A stretch of DNA of 64,000 nucleotides from Filosporella fistucella (taxonomy: Eukaryota > Ascomycota > Leotiomycetes > Helotiales). Below the pieces are notes generated by a model. That model was not told the origin of the DNA, made no database searches, and saw only the letters and a program-made list of their open reading frames with translations. Below are positions 26,315 through 37,357 of the stretch, piece by piece. Every line of letters begins with the position of its first letter. The stretch's first letter is position 1. The DNA is taken from assembly GCA_030077755.1 (NCBI GenBank), contig JAQJZZ010000008.1, positions 2,170,001 through 2,234,000 of the forward strand, in the 5' to 3' direction. Made by a program: the position numbers and the translations under genes.

Positions 26315-27137
26315 GGCAACTTACTGCTCCTTACGAATCATTGATTCCCACCCCATTGCTAATCGGAGCAAATAATTCGATATGTCAATATTGTATGAAC
26401 ACAGACAGCTTTCCTTTTTCCTTTTGTACATATACCTCTTCGCTGGCGTTGGGCGTTCGCACCATTGCACGAGGCGTTTGATCAGGCACAATTGGCACCG
26501 AACCAAAATATTATTTACTTGTATTGTTTGTCCATAATGCGCTACGTGGAGGAATGTATTCTCCTGGCTACTATCTCTTGGAAGAGATCTGCCGCTGTAC
26601 TGTCGTTACATTAGAATGAGATCCTGGGGGTTCTCGAATAAAAGGCGTTGTTGGGCAACCCACGCTATGGCTGCCAATGAAATAAATCTAAACTCACAAT
26701 TCCCTGCGTTATCAAAGTCTGTGAATTCCCAGCATAACTTTCATGCCCACTGTGAAGCCTAATCTTTCTGTCATACTTATAAAGATTGAGCAGGCATTCA
26801 AGGATCCGTGATGAAAAGGTCGTCGAGATCATGGATCCCACAATCAGACAGCATACCCAGTTTAATTCCATAATCAATATTAATTTAACTCACACACTCA
26901 AGATTACTACAAGAACATTATCTTTCCGGTACACTACTGAAATGAGAGTACCTGAATTTGCGCCCTTTTCAAGCCACCAGCCCCAATTTGTCTGACGTCA
27001 CCGAGATTTCCCGAATACTGCCTCAATCACAAGCTTCGCGCCACGGCAAGTCACGTCAACATTTACGCTCATCCCAACACAGCCCTCACATGGAGTCCCT
27101 GTAGTATCGCACACTTTGTGTGCCTTCTTGCTCAAGT
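26315..27137. other. Intergenic between Ca2+-ATPase and kinase genes
   Basis: Contains the ATPase 3' region and the promoter of the next gene. Short open frames on both strands are not supported. Confidence 0.5.
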
Positions 27138-29458
27138 ATGCAAGTTCTCGTCAGCTTCAGTGGATGTATCCGCTCGCTGCCCCGTGGCCAGACTTCTACG
27201 ACGCAAATTGGAGTGTTGCGAACCTTGGGGAGGAGGGGGTTCAGAAATGGGAGTCGCGGGTATAAGAGGACAGAGGCACACGAGAGGTTTAAGGGGAGGA
27301 AATGGGGCAATTGGAATAGGGAAGGGGAAGGAAATGGCAGATGGAGCTGGGCAAATGGACAATGGCCCTTCACAGCACCCCCAAAGACGAAAGGGCTCCT
27401 CCTCGCAGCCGCTGCCTCCCTCACGCCCGCAGCTATGATCAGCATCTCCGAACAAGATAATTCTGGCACTGAATTCACGGCAGAAGGACGCATGCTAGAA
27501 GCTTCTCGCAAGGAAGTTAAGAAAGAGGTTAAAGATGATGTGAGAGGGATACGGTGGCTGAGAGATACTCTGTTAGTGGGTTTAGACATTTATATTTGGG
27601 AGCCGCTCTGTACGGGACTTAGATTCTTGCACCTAGTCGTCATTTTTGTGCCTGTTATTGTGAGTGTACCTATGGTTTGGGTGGGGAGGAGGGAGAAGGG
27701 CGGGGAGAGGTGGGGAACGGTTTGGTGGTATAGATTCTTGGTTAGGGGGATGGAAAGGGCGGGGCCGGCGTTTATAAAGGTTTGTTATCTTTTTCCGTTA
27801 TATGACTTGCAGATTGGAAGTCGGAGAGAAGGAGAATAGTGCTGATTTGGATAGTTGGGTCAATGGGCTGCCTCAAGATCAGATATATTCCCAACAGAGA
27901 TGTGCGAGATCATGTCGCAACTCCATTCTAATGCTCCCGCGCACTCACTCCACGAAACCAAACGCATTATAAGTCGAGCATTCGATGGAAGACCCTTCGA
28001 AGAAATCTTTGAGGAGTTTAATGAGCAGCCACTTGGAGTGGGCGCTATTGCGCAGGTGTACAAGGCAAAGTTGAAGCATAACTTGGCGGTGCCAGGGGAT
28101 CCGGATTTAGAAGAGCAACCTAGGAATTTGAGGAAAAACGTTAGGAAGAATGTGGATACTCTTATTAAAAGTACTCCACAGAGAGTACCATCCTCGTATG
28201 TGGCAATCAAAGTGCTACATCCGGGCGTGGAGAGGATGGTCAGGCGAGATCTGAGGATAATGGGGTTCTTTGCTTCGGTATTGAATGCCATTCCCACCAT
28301 CGAGTGGTTGTCTCTTCCGGATGAGGTGGAGCAATTTGGAGAGATGATGAGATTACAACTTGATCTGCGGATTGAGGCAGCTAATCTGACCATTTTCAGA
28401 CGTAATTTCCAGGAGAGGACTACTGCTTGGTTTCCTTATCCATATACCGCATTTACTACCCGACAAGTCTTGGTTGAGGAATTCGCTCAGGGGATCCCAT
28501 TATCGGATTTCATGGAGAATGGAGGCGGGGTATTCCAACAAGAGATAGCAGATGAAGGCTTAGACGCTTTCTTACGGATGTTACTCATCGATAATTTCGT
28601 TCATGCAGATCTCCATCCAGGGAACATCATGGTCCGCTTCTACCAATCTGAGCAACCACCCAACCCCTTCCGCAAACACAAAGACGAAGATCCTCAAGCT
28701 CAACCAGATGTCACCGAACAAGTCCTTGCTCGTTTACGCCCCTATCGCCATAAGAAAGATACACAAGCCTGGGAGGCAGAGCTCCAGAAAATCGACAACG
28801 AAGGGTTCAGACCGCAGCTCATATTCATTGATACCGGTCTCGTCACAGAACTCAACGCCACTAACCGCCGCAATTTCCTCGACCTCTTCAAAGCGGTCGC
28901 GGAATTCGATGGCTATAAAGCAGGTCACCTCATGTGCGAGCGCTGTAGGCAACCAGACGCAGTTATCGACCAAGAAATCTTCGCTCTGAAAATGCAGCAC
29001 CTAGTCTTGGGCGTCAAATCCCGTACTCTTGCTCTAGGCAACATGAAAATCGGCGATATTTTGAATGAAGTGTTAGGGATGGTTCGAGCACATCATGTTC
29101 GCATGGAAGGCGATTTCGTAAATGTGGTTATTAGTATCCTGCTTTTGGAAGGCATAGGCAGGAGTCTGAATCCGGACATTGATCTCCTCAGTAGTGCGCT
29201 TCCAATACTCAGACAGCTTGGAGCTCAAAGTGGTGGTGGAATGTTGAGACAGGGTGATTTTAGTATGTTGAAGGTCTGGGCTGGGTTGGAGGCTAGGAAG
29301 TTCTTGCAGGCCAGTATCGAGGATGTAAGTCTCCACTCTCTTGTCTATCTCACTCCTCTCTTCTCGTCTGCTAGTGAGCATTTTTGGGTCAGTTACTGAT
29401 TTCACGGTCATAGGTCGAGAGATGTGTCAAATACGATATTCTGTCGCCGAATGTATAG
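27138..29458 (+). CDS. Mitochondrial UbiB/ABC1-family protein kinase-like protein (ADCK2/Cqd1-like)
   Basis: Exons 27138-27779, 27855-29324 and 29414-29458 encode 718 residues. The N-terminus is Arg/Gly-rich with few acids, as in a mitochondrial presequence, and a hydrophobic segment lies at LRFLHLVVIFVPVIVSVPMVW. UbiB-family marks are the KxGQ motif in FIKLGQWAASR, the Ala-rich loop GVGAIAQVYKA, the lysine in VAIKVLHPG, VEEFAQGIPL, the catalytic HADLHPGN and the metal-binding FIDTG. The GQWAASRSDIFP variant points to the ADCK2/yeast Cqd1 branch, linked to coenzyme Q distribution in mitochondria. The first intron acceptor (GATAG before TTGGGTCAATGG) is fixed by this motif. The final exon adds only 14 residues. 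The subfamily assignment is an inference. Confidence 0.9.
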
Positions 29459-30974
29459 ATTGTGTTTTGATAGAGCGGAGCGAGGGATAGTAGTGCTTGG
29501 CATTCATCGCAGAGTACAACATTTTGAAAAAAACAGAGCATAAGCATACACGGCGTTTGGGCATGAAATGGAGAGAAATTGCGTCTTGGTGGGTGGGTGT
29601 ATTTACTCCTCTTCGATACAGATATAGGATATAGGTATAGAGTAGAGATAGAAATGTAATAGTTCTCTCTTGGTGTTTGCGTTTGGTGTTTAGTGGTACT
29701 TTGAAAACTTGAAATTAGGTGTCATTTTACTTCATTTTACTTGAATTCGTTCCTTGTGCCTCTATTCCAAGTGGAATATAATTGTATTATTATCCTGTTC
29801 AAGTGTGAAGATCCTAGCCATTGGTATCTTCGAATTATATATAAGGATAATCACATCTTTCTGAAAGTGCCCTAAGAGAAGGGTATTATAGTATATTCAA
29901 ATATCTTGGTAAAAGATAGAGATAAGATCTTGTATTATAGAATCATTCGGCCTTCGGGCTTCGAAGCTCTATTTCAGCGCTTGCTTCAAAGTGAGACATT
30001 TGAAGCTAATTCTAATATTATTTAGCGTTTAAATATTTAAAGCGTCTTGATAGCTCTATTAGAGTTAGGAGAATAGAAGCTACTTTATAACTCTTTCTCA
30101 TACTCGAGCATTAGTATATGTTTGCTTATCCTTTATATTTGCAGTTTTGAGCTCCTTGTTTTAGTTCTATTCTACTATTAGAGAAAGAACCTTATTTGCT
30201 TATTTATTCCAAAGATAAGCACTTTGACCTTTTTCCAAACGCTATACTCTTGTTGCATATTTTGGGCTTCTCTTGCCTTTGATCTCAGAATACCACAAAA
30301 CCCTTACATAAGTGATCTGCCCTACTATAGAATATTGAAATCTGACAACTTCAACCATATAGTCCTGAATAAGAAATGCCTTCTGTTGATTTGCTTTGTT
30401 CTTGAGCATTAGCTATAGTTTATGCTATTTAGAGATAAGCAATAAGAATACTTTTCTATTTCTTACTTTGATGGATCACTATATAGATTTCAATTATCTA
30501 ATCAGTATATAGAGAATTGTTTCACGACTTCAGACTTTCATCAAATACTACAGAGATATCTGCTATAACTTCTCAAACGGATTCAAAAAATGTCCTTTCT
30601 GTAAGGCGACCTACACACGCCACAGCGGCAGATACGTCTAATTCAACTTAGAGAAGACGAATACCGGAAGACGAATATAACCCTAGCTTTGAGTCACAAG
30701 GTCTATAAAAGCCCAAAAATTTTCCTCTTCCACGAGCTTTCTTTCTTACTCAAACGACCACCGATGCGGCAGCCAAATGTCTTGTGAAACCACCTTCCCT
30801 CTAGAGGCACATTTGCCTTGTTCTAGATTACCATATCTAGACACTTCTTTCGCAAACTTGCTCACTATTCCGCTGCCTAGACGGCGATTCACCTCAGAGA
30901 CCCGCAATTCTAGCCCTGCGAAGGCTATAAATCCTGTCGAGCGACTCTCCTTCCACGATCCTTTGGCAACCACA
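29459..30974. other. Intergenic with a strongly AT-rich, repeat-like block
   Basis: From about 29800 to 30560 the sequence is very AT-rich, with short recurring words (CTATTAGAG, TATAGA) and stops in all frames. It looks like an ancient decayed repeat. GC content rises from about 30580, where a short reading frame with a CPFC motif ends at 30641. The promoter of the next gene follows. Confidence 0.45.
30704..30710 (+). promoter_or_regulatory. TATA box candidate
   Basis: TATAAAA followed by a CT-rich stretch ending TTCTTTCTTACTC about 30 to 50 bases downstream, a typical fungal core promoter. It probably serves the gene starting at 30975. Confidence 0.5.
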
Positions 30975-32146
30975 ATGGAGAACTCACCCGGTAAGAATAA
31001 CCCCACCGTCTCCATCTATTTAAACGCCTTCTAATCGACCAAATAGAGATCACAACCTACGACGATCTGCTCCAGATGGAGCGAGAGAAGGAGAAACAGC
31101 GTGAACGAAAGTCCGGGGTTGACTCTGCTGCTTTGACAAAAGCAGCAGATCAAGAAGCTGTGCGGAGCCGTATATCAAAAAGTCGCCAGTCAATCTTCGT
31201 CAGGCCCTCGTTCTCGCTTCCCTTCTCCATCTTCGTTCTTATGCTCGTACTTACTGCCGTCTCCATTTACCTGCTCTGGAACGACTATCGACACCACAGA
31301 ACAATAAAAATAGGTACTAGCAACTTGTACCTCTTCGCCATTGCAGTCATTCTTCTGGTCGTTTCCGGTGTTTGGTCTCTCGCCCGGTGGTTTAAACACC
31401 ACGGACATTTCGATCCTACAAAAGAACGGATGGGAGATCTCTGGGTATCACGATTTCTGTTCAGAATCACCGTCGACAGAGCGTTGAGGAGAAGCGAAGA
31501 GATTGCGAATGGGGACAATGGTCAAATGACACGAAGCCAAATCTCCAACACACCAATTTCGGTCGGTGCTCTTTCAAGAGCTCGAAGTGTACCCCTCAAT
31601 CCAGAATGGTGGCCAATGTACGATGATCGAGTTATCCCACCCCCTCCACGTCCAAAATTCAATCATGGCCTACACTCTGAAACACGAAATCGTCATTCAC
31701 ACCGAAAATCTGAGCTGGAGACTGTTCCAGAGCACCAAGATTACGAAGCAAATTCTTCACTACGATCTCGCCATTCTGACAGCAACTCCAAGATCAATAT
31801 GCGACATTCTCAGCAAAGCAATCAAAACCAAATCAGGTCGATTATTGAGCAGGAAACTTTCGATATGAGCGGAAGTACCCTCCAATCGTTTACAGAACGA
31901 CGTTCCGATGCAAGCCAACTTACTATTCCCAAAGCTGCATTATTGCACAATATGGCAGCCAATATCTCTCAACGCTCCCCTCTCGATACTCTTGAACGAA
32001 AGCTCAGCCTCAAATACGGTAAAGGTCCTGAAGATGTCGATCACTCGCCAGGTAAAGCTGCGAAGGAAGATATTGTGAAACCGAATGCTTCTGAAGTTGG
32101 CGACAAATTCGAGGAACGACAAATTAGATATGGATGCAGCTTTTAA
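30975..32146 (+). CDS. Two-TM fungal membrane protein of unknown function
   Basis: Exons 30975-30990 and 31047-32146 encode 371 residues. The intron (GTAAGA/TAG) splits codon 6. Residues up to about 45 are highly charged (MEREKEKQRERK). Two hydrophobic helices follow (FSLPFSIFVLMLVLTAVSIY and LYLFAIAVILLVVSGVW), separated by a short basic loop. Then comes a positively charged HGHFDPTKERMGDLWVSRF stretch and a long Ser/Arg/His-rich hydrophilic tail. I do not recognise a named family. The chosen ATG has a favourable context (CACAATGG). Another in-frame ATG at 30777 would add 66 residues and cannot be excluded. Confidence 0.72.
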
Positions 32147-32921
32147 GGCTATGCATACAGGGGGAATTGTTTGTTCTGCGATGGATTTATAGAGTGGTGC
32201 CTGGTCGTTATTTTTGCGATGGTTTTACCGGACACTTCGACTGTCTGCATGGATTTCCAAAATAGAAGAGCAGAAGACAGCCAATATGACTGCTTCCGCA
32301 CTTTTTGATACTTTCTACCCACGAATAGAAGTCTCAAACCTAACAGTTCTCTCAAAACGTTGAAGTGATGTCTTAACCCCTCGCCTAACCCCTGTCCCCA
32401 CAATTCCCCTCGCCTCCTTGTTGCTCTTCCTCCTTCCCCAATATTTTTCCATCCCATACCCAAACCATCCAAAACGCTACGCGTCAACTGTATCAGATCT
32501 TCTCTAGTCCAAATCAAAATAAGGATGGAGATGGGGATCGCGCTCGTCTCGCCAAGCTAAAACAAGTGCGGAGCAAGCAATGACAAACTGAAGGCTTCTC
32601 ATTCGCCAAGAGCTAGGACCTCGGGATGCTACTTTGGACTACATTTTCAACAGGGGAGGATGAATGTAGATAAAGATGAAGTGCCGAAGCTACGAAATAC
32701 AGCTAGAAATCAGATAGTACTGTTACTTTTGTGTAACAAGACAGCGGGTATTTTTTGAGTATTGTATTGCGGAGGGTTGAAATATGGCTTTCTGAGTGGA
32801 GATTACAAAGTCTTTGATTTTATACTACATATCATTTCTTGCTGGCATCATCTATTATACATCTTGGTGTCTTTCTTTGGAGTTTAGGGCTTCTATTCTT
32901 CTTCGGCTCGTCATCACTGTC
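32147..32921. other. Intergenic upstream of the iron permease
   Basis: Holds the 3' region of the two-TM gene and the promoter of the permease. The minus-strand open frame at 32149-32517 begins with TTG and is not supported. Confidence 0.5.
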
Positions 32922-34699
32922 ATGAAAATGGGGTTCTGGCAGTCGAAAAGCTGGAAACGAGCAAAGTGGTCTCCTCCTCTGAACTCGCCATTGGAGATCA
33001 CTGCTCCCACCCAACTGTCTGAAGATAGTCAAATAAAATTGGAGGTTTCTCCCGCTGCTGGCGAGATGACGCCGACCAGTCTGGCAGATACCACTTCTTC
33101 CGAAACGACATTCATTTATCCTGTAACCAAAACATCACTTCCGATATCACCATTTTCAATATTCCAGTCGCCATCGACTTCAATCAAGAAGACAGTAAAG
33201 ACATTTAGTTTATTAGACATTGTTACCAAGTTTGCGGGTTCCAGACTTGTGTTCCTGACGACACTGGGATTGCTCTTACTATGGAGTGTGTTGGGAGCTG
33301 TGCTAGGTCCCACGGATATTTGGCAAATCATTATGCAGAATGGAAGCTCGATACAGTGCTATGTTTCTGATACACTTTTGAGTGAGTACTTCTAGCAGTT
33401 AATCCATTTTGACGTCCAATCCTCAAAATCGATTCATCATTTTAAGGCCCAGGACGAGAAGCTACAGAAATTCCAGACAATTATACATATAACTGACACA
33501 TCACAGTGCGGCAACAACAAAACACTTGCCACGATCTCCTCACAGCTATCGCGGAGCTGAACTCTAGAAACCGGGGCATCGTTAGGATACTCAAAAACTT
33601 GACTCCTTCCCAGCGGTCATCCCTCATCTCCGACCCCCCGTCAAAACCAACCCTCACAGAGCCTTTTCCGCAGAAATCGAATACATTTGACCGCATCTGT
33701 GATACAGTAGCAAGGCACATCGGCTCCCTGCCGGCTCTGATTCTCTACTTTCTCTCAATCACTACCTGGCTCTCTCTGGGTCCCTACCTACATTTCTCAA
33801 ATCGCTGGCAACTTTACATCAACACGGCCGTGGCAGTCGAATTAACTTTCACGTCTATATTCTTGCAAAACGTACGGCGACGACATGCAGACTCTTTATC
33901 TCTTACACTATCTTCGATCAAGAAACGAGATTGTGAATTAGAGTATCGATTTCGGTCTTTAACAGGCGATATCTCTCCGAATGAAGCTTTCCGTATCGAT
34001 CCACCGCACACGGGGATAATTGAGAGAGGAATAGATAAGTATGCTTATGTAGTTGGTTCAGGTGTTGGAGTAGCGATTTCAGCAATGGTGATCGCGATCT
34101 GGCTTGGACTTGGGAAGGTGCTACATTGGGATAGCAACTGGTGGCTTATTATTGGGACATATACTGGTCTTGTCGGATTTGTAGATGGTTTCGTGTTGAG
34201 GAATGTGTATCAGAGACAGTCGTTACTTTTACATTCTGAACTTCAGAAGCTGGAGGGGAAGGATGCAGAGTTGTATTCCTTGCTTGATGTCTCGCTTGAG
34301 GAGAGAGCAGCAGACGACGAGGAGAAGAAAGGATGGAGTGTAAGAGTTAGCGAGAAAATGATCGTGGTCTGTAGTTTACCCATAGCTGTTGTAGGTAGCT
34401 TGGGGGTTGTGGTTATACTTGTGAGTATCGCGACTGCACTCAGGTGGTCTGAGACCGGGCAGTTGATAGCGAATAGTCCGACAATGATTGTAGAGGGATT
34501 CTTCCTTCTGGTTCTGTTCCAAGCGCATAATCTGGCTGATAGAAGGAGGAGAGGCCAGTTTGGGAGGGTAGAAAGTGGAAGAACGGAGCTGGCTGGGCTG
34601 CTTATTGGGAATGGGGTGGTGGATGGAGGAAGGGATATGGACAGTAGTGTGGAGAGCTTAAAGGAAGCAAATACAAAGAAATCAGTTAGCAAGGTTTGA
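32922..34699 (+). CDS. Low-affinity iron/metal permease, Fet4 family
   Basis: Exons 32922-33381 and 33507-34699 encode 550 residues. The first exon ends inside the Met codon of LLMRQQQN, and the GTGAGT/CAG intron is 125 bases. Multiple membrane segments are visible: LVFLTTLGLLLLWSVLGAVL, LPALILYFLSITTWLSLG, a conserved INTAVAVELTFTSIFLQN helix, YVVGSGVGVAISAMVIAIWL, LIIGTYTGLVGFVDGFVL, SLGVVVILVSIATAL and a final MIVEGFFLLVLFQAHN. This is the Iron_permease (Fet4) pattern, with repeated RQ-containing loops between halves. Fet4 proteins sit in the plasma membrane and import Fe2+ with low affinity, also Cu and Zn. The first in-frame ATG is at 32922. Another follows two codons later. Confidence 0.9.
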
Positions 34700-34903
34700 G
34701 GGGACGACCCTTGAATATGAAAAGAGGGCGGGGGCGGGGGTGTTTGAGTTCAAACAAAGAGACCATATATCACATTGGGACCACTGAAAATTACATTTCG
34801 GCATCGCCAAGAATCATTTCATGACTGCCGTGCATACAAGGCGCTGTATTGGGTATCTACTATGCTCAAGCGTCAATGCGCTTCATCTGCAACTGCGAAT
34901 TTA

Positions 34904-36655
34904 TCAAACTACGCGATCTTGCCTTTTTCTGTTCTCCCTCTGCCTCTTCTCCTTGGCTACCACCCGCCGCCTGGATTTCCAACTTCTGTCGGCATTCCCT
35001 CGGTTCTCCCAAAACCACTTCTGGAACTCGGTTTCTGGCTCCTTCGACGCCGTTTCTTCCTTGGTAGCAGGCTTTCGTATTGGCGAACTATGCTCATGTT
35101 CTTCCTCTTCCTCCTCATCCTCATCATTTTCAGTTGGCCAAACGAATCTCTTGTTTGGATGAGCAGTATCCGGCGTGGGAGCCGCACTTCGAAGTCCTCT
35201 ATATTCAAAATCTTTCTGTGTGAACGGTGTAAGTGGAACTTGTGGCTCTGTTTCCCCTTCAATGTCCTCATTATCTCCGTCAGCGCCAAAGAAGCTGAAT
35301 GATGCCGCAGCTGGCTTGGGTTTCTCTGCATCATCTGTCTTAGCACGCTTGTAGATAGCTTCCAGGGGATGGACCGCTGTGGAGACAGGAGTTGTGGTAA
35401 GGCTAGGAGGTATCTTGATGCTAAGTGCTAGACCAGAGGCTATCGAGCGGTTAGAAATTGCGGATTGTGGCGCTGCTCCATCTGCTTCGGATCCAGAATC
35501 AGATGAGTCGGAGGAGACTTCAGAATCAGAATCTTCAGACGAGGAAGAATCCGAGTTTGAAAGAACTTCCTTTGTTTTCGATTTAACTTCTTCCTGGTCA
35601 GATTCATCCGAAGAGTCGCTGCTAGAGCTCTCTTCCTGCATCAACTTTGCCTCGCTGGGTGCGGTATTTGTCTGTGCTACTCCAAATTCCACTTCTTCGT
35701 CTGATGAATCCGCACTCTCTGCACTCTCAGCCTCTATCTTTGTAGTCTGGACATCAGCAGAACTTGCTGGTTTCTGCTCTTCCTCATCCGAGGAGGATTC
35801 AGAGCTTGATGAGCCGCTACTAGATCCGCTGGTTGAGTTATCCGTCTCAATTTCTAATTGAGGTTGCTTCTTGTCAACGTCCATCGAGTCCATATCATTT
35901 TCACTTGAGCTGCTGTCACTATAAATTTCTGCTGGGATAGGCTCAGGCGCATGCGCTGTGGCTTTGTGCCTCTTCCTAATGGCTTCCTCCACCAAGTTGC
36001 CATCCTCGTCAACCCAACCTTTACCTTCGACGAACTCCGCGACGCCTTTTGTCTTCTTGCCTCCAATACTGCTTTTCAGGAAGGTTGCATATTTCGTTGT
36101 CTTTGCAAACTCGTGAACAACAGCTTCCTTCCCGGGTTTCCTCTTCTTGTTGTCCACCTTCTTATCGGTCTTCGTAGCTTTCGATGCGACATTCGGAGGT
36201 AGGTTTGTTTTGAAAAGACATTCAGGCCCAGTAGTATATTTCGACTTGATAACGATCTTGTCCTTACTCTTCACATCCTTCCCAGGTGTAGTCCATCCAC
36301 GCTTGACATGTCTTTCTCCAATATCCACGCCGGGAAGCTCATCCCTCTTGCGCTTCCTTTTTTCTCGTTTTGGTCTCTCGGGCTCCTCCTCCTCAACTAC
36401 AATCTCCTTCTGTGGTCGCGCCTTGTCAATCTTGACCTTTGTGCCTTTCAAAATGGATCCATTGAGTTTCTTTTTGATTTTCTCGGCATCCATTACAGGG
36501 AGCTCCACAAAGCCGAAGCTTTTTTCAGGGAAGGTCTGAATGCTGTGGTAGGATATATTGCGCGCGTTCGGCAGAACTGATGAGGGAAGAATTGCGTTTA
36601 GGAGCGCAGGACTGAATGGCGTGATGTGAAGACGAGCGTATTCCGTATCTGCCAT
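34904..36655 (-). CDS. Nucleolar RRM protein, Nop8-like (60S ribosome biogenesis)
   Basis: A single exon of 583 residues. The first 80 residues form an RRM-like fold starting ARLHITPFSPALL, with a degenerate RNP1 in KSFGFVELP. A long low-complexity region follows, with Lys/Arg clusters (KREKRKRKR, NKKRKPGK) and SRP40-like Ser/Asp/Glu tracts. A conserved C-terminal QKWFWENRGNADRSW segment and a basic tail end the protein. This layout matches fungal Nop8/NOL8 proteins, which act in the nucleolus on pre-60S particles. It converges on the iron permease, leaving only 204 bases between the stops. The Nop8 name rests on architecture, since the RRM is weakly conserved. Confidence 0.75.
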   Translation of the reverse strand: MADTEYARLHITPFSPALLNAILPSSVLPNARNISYHSIQTFPEKSFGFVELPVMDAEKIKKKLNGSILKGTKVKIDKARPQKEIVVEEEEPERPKREKRKRKRDELPGVDIGERHVKRGWTTPGKDVKSKDKIVIKSKYTTGPECLFKTNLPPNVASKATKTDKKVDNKKRKPGKEAVVHEFAKTTKYATFLKSSIGGKKTKGVAEFVEGKGWVDEDGNLVEEAIRKRHKATAHAPEPIPAEIYSDSSSSENDMDSMDVDKKQPQLEIETDNSTSGSSSGSSSSESSSDEEEQKPASSADVQTTKIEAESAESADSSDEEVEFGVAQTNTAPSEAKLMQEESSSSDSSDESDQEEVKSKTKEVLSNSDSSSSEDSDSEVSSDSSDSGSEADGAAPQSAISNRSIASGLALSIKIPPSLTTTPVSTAVHPLEAIYKRAKTDDAEKPKPAAASFSFFGADGDNEDIEGETEPQVPLTPFTQKDFEYRGLRSAAPTPDTAHPNKRFVWPTENDEDEEEEEEHEHSSPIRKPATKEETASKEPETEFQKWFWENRGNADRSWKSRRRVVAKEKRQRENRKRQDRVV

Positions 36656-36954
36656 ATTAAATTACTCTCATGTCGTGTGACAGCTATGTGTCAGTTGTTG
36701 TTCTCCATGTCTGACTCTGCTGGAGAGAAATTTGGGGAGGCTCGGCTAGATGTCGGGTGCTTAGGCCGAATTCTCGCCTAGCCGACAAGCGAGTGACCAG
36801 CGACCACTCGGTGCTTCGTCCAATGAGCGAGAGGCCGAGATGAACCTGGCCACTAGGAACACCTTATAGGACGGTAGTTAGCGCAAGAAAATTCAAGTCA
36901 TCAAGGATCAAAATACGAGCCGAATTTTCATTGTCCAGCGATTGGCATGGAATA

Positions 36955-37053
36955 GGGCGCATAGTCTAGGGGTATGATATCTGTTTCGCACATTTCTCTC
37001 TTCAGAGAGGAAGTAAATACGGAAGGTCGCGGGTTCAATTCCCGCTGTGTCCA
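36955..37053 (+). tRNA. tRNA-Ala, anticodon CGC, with a 27-base intron
   Basis: The acceptor stem GGGCGCA pairs with TGTGTCC at 37046-37052, and the discriminator A is at 37053. The pair at position 3 is G-U, the alanine identity element. The anticodon stem TCTGT (36980-36984) pairs with ACGGA (37019-37023). The loop is TT-CGC-A plus T, with the intron 36991-37017 in the canonical place after position 37. The T arm is GCGGG-TTCAATT-CCCGC. The D arm GTCTAGGGGTATGAT has one mismatch, as in many fungal tRNAs. Confidence 0.88.
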
Positions 37054-37064
37054 CTAAGCTTCAC

Positions 37065-37077
37065 TTTTTGATTTTTT
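37065..37077 (+). terminator. RNA polymerase III terminator
   Basis: TTTTT and then TTTTTT on the sense strand, starting 12 bases after the tRNA end. Confidence 0.8.
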
Positions 37078-37357
37078 CTCCACTACAAATCTTCACCTTT
37101 TGTTATTTTCACTACATCTATGGTTTCTATGGTCTTCTTTTGGTGGATTTCAACGATTTCAGTCATGCGTAGATATCACTAGGGTCGTGGCCAAGTCGCT
37201 GCGGGATGTAGGCATCCCGTCTTTTTCCTTCCAAGTTTGGTTTCAGCCTTAGTCATCACGAGTGACAAAGAAGCTCAGGACAAAGTAGCTGGAAGGGTCA
37301 TGTCTTACAAGACTCCTGCATCTCCGGATATTGCAATGTAGGTAAGTGAGTATGATC

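Noticed and set aside
32149..32517. Minus-strand frame of 122 codons
   Set aside because: It starts with TTG, overlaps a 3' region and has no recognisable features.
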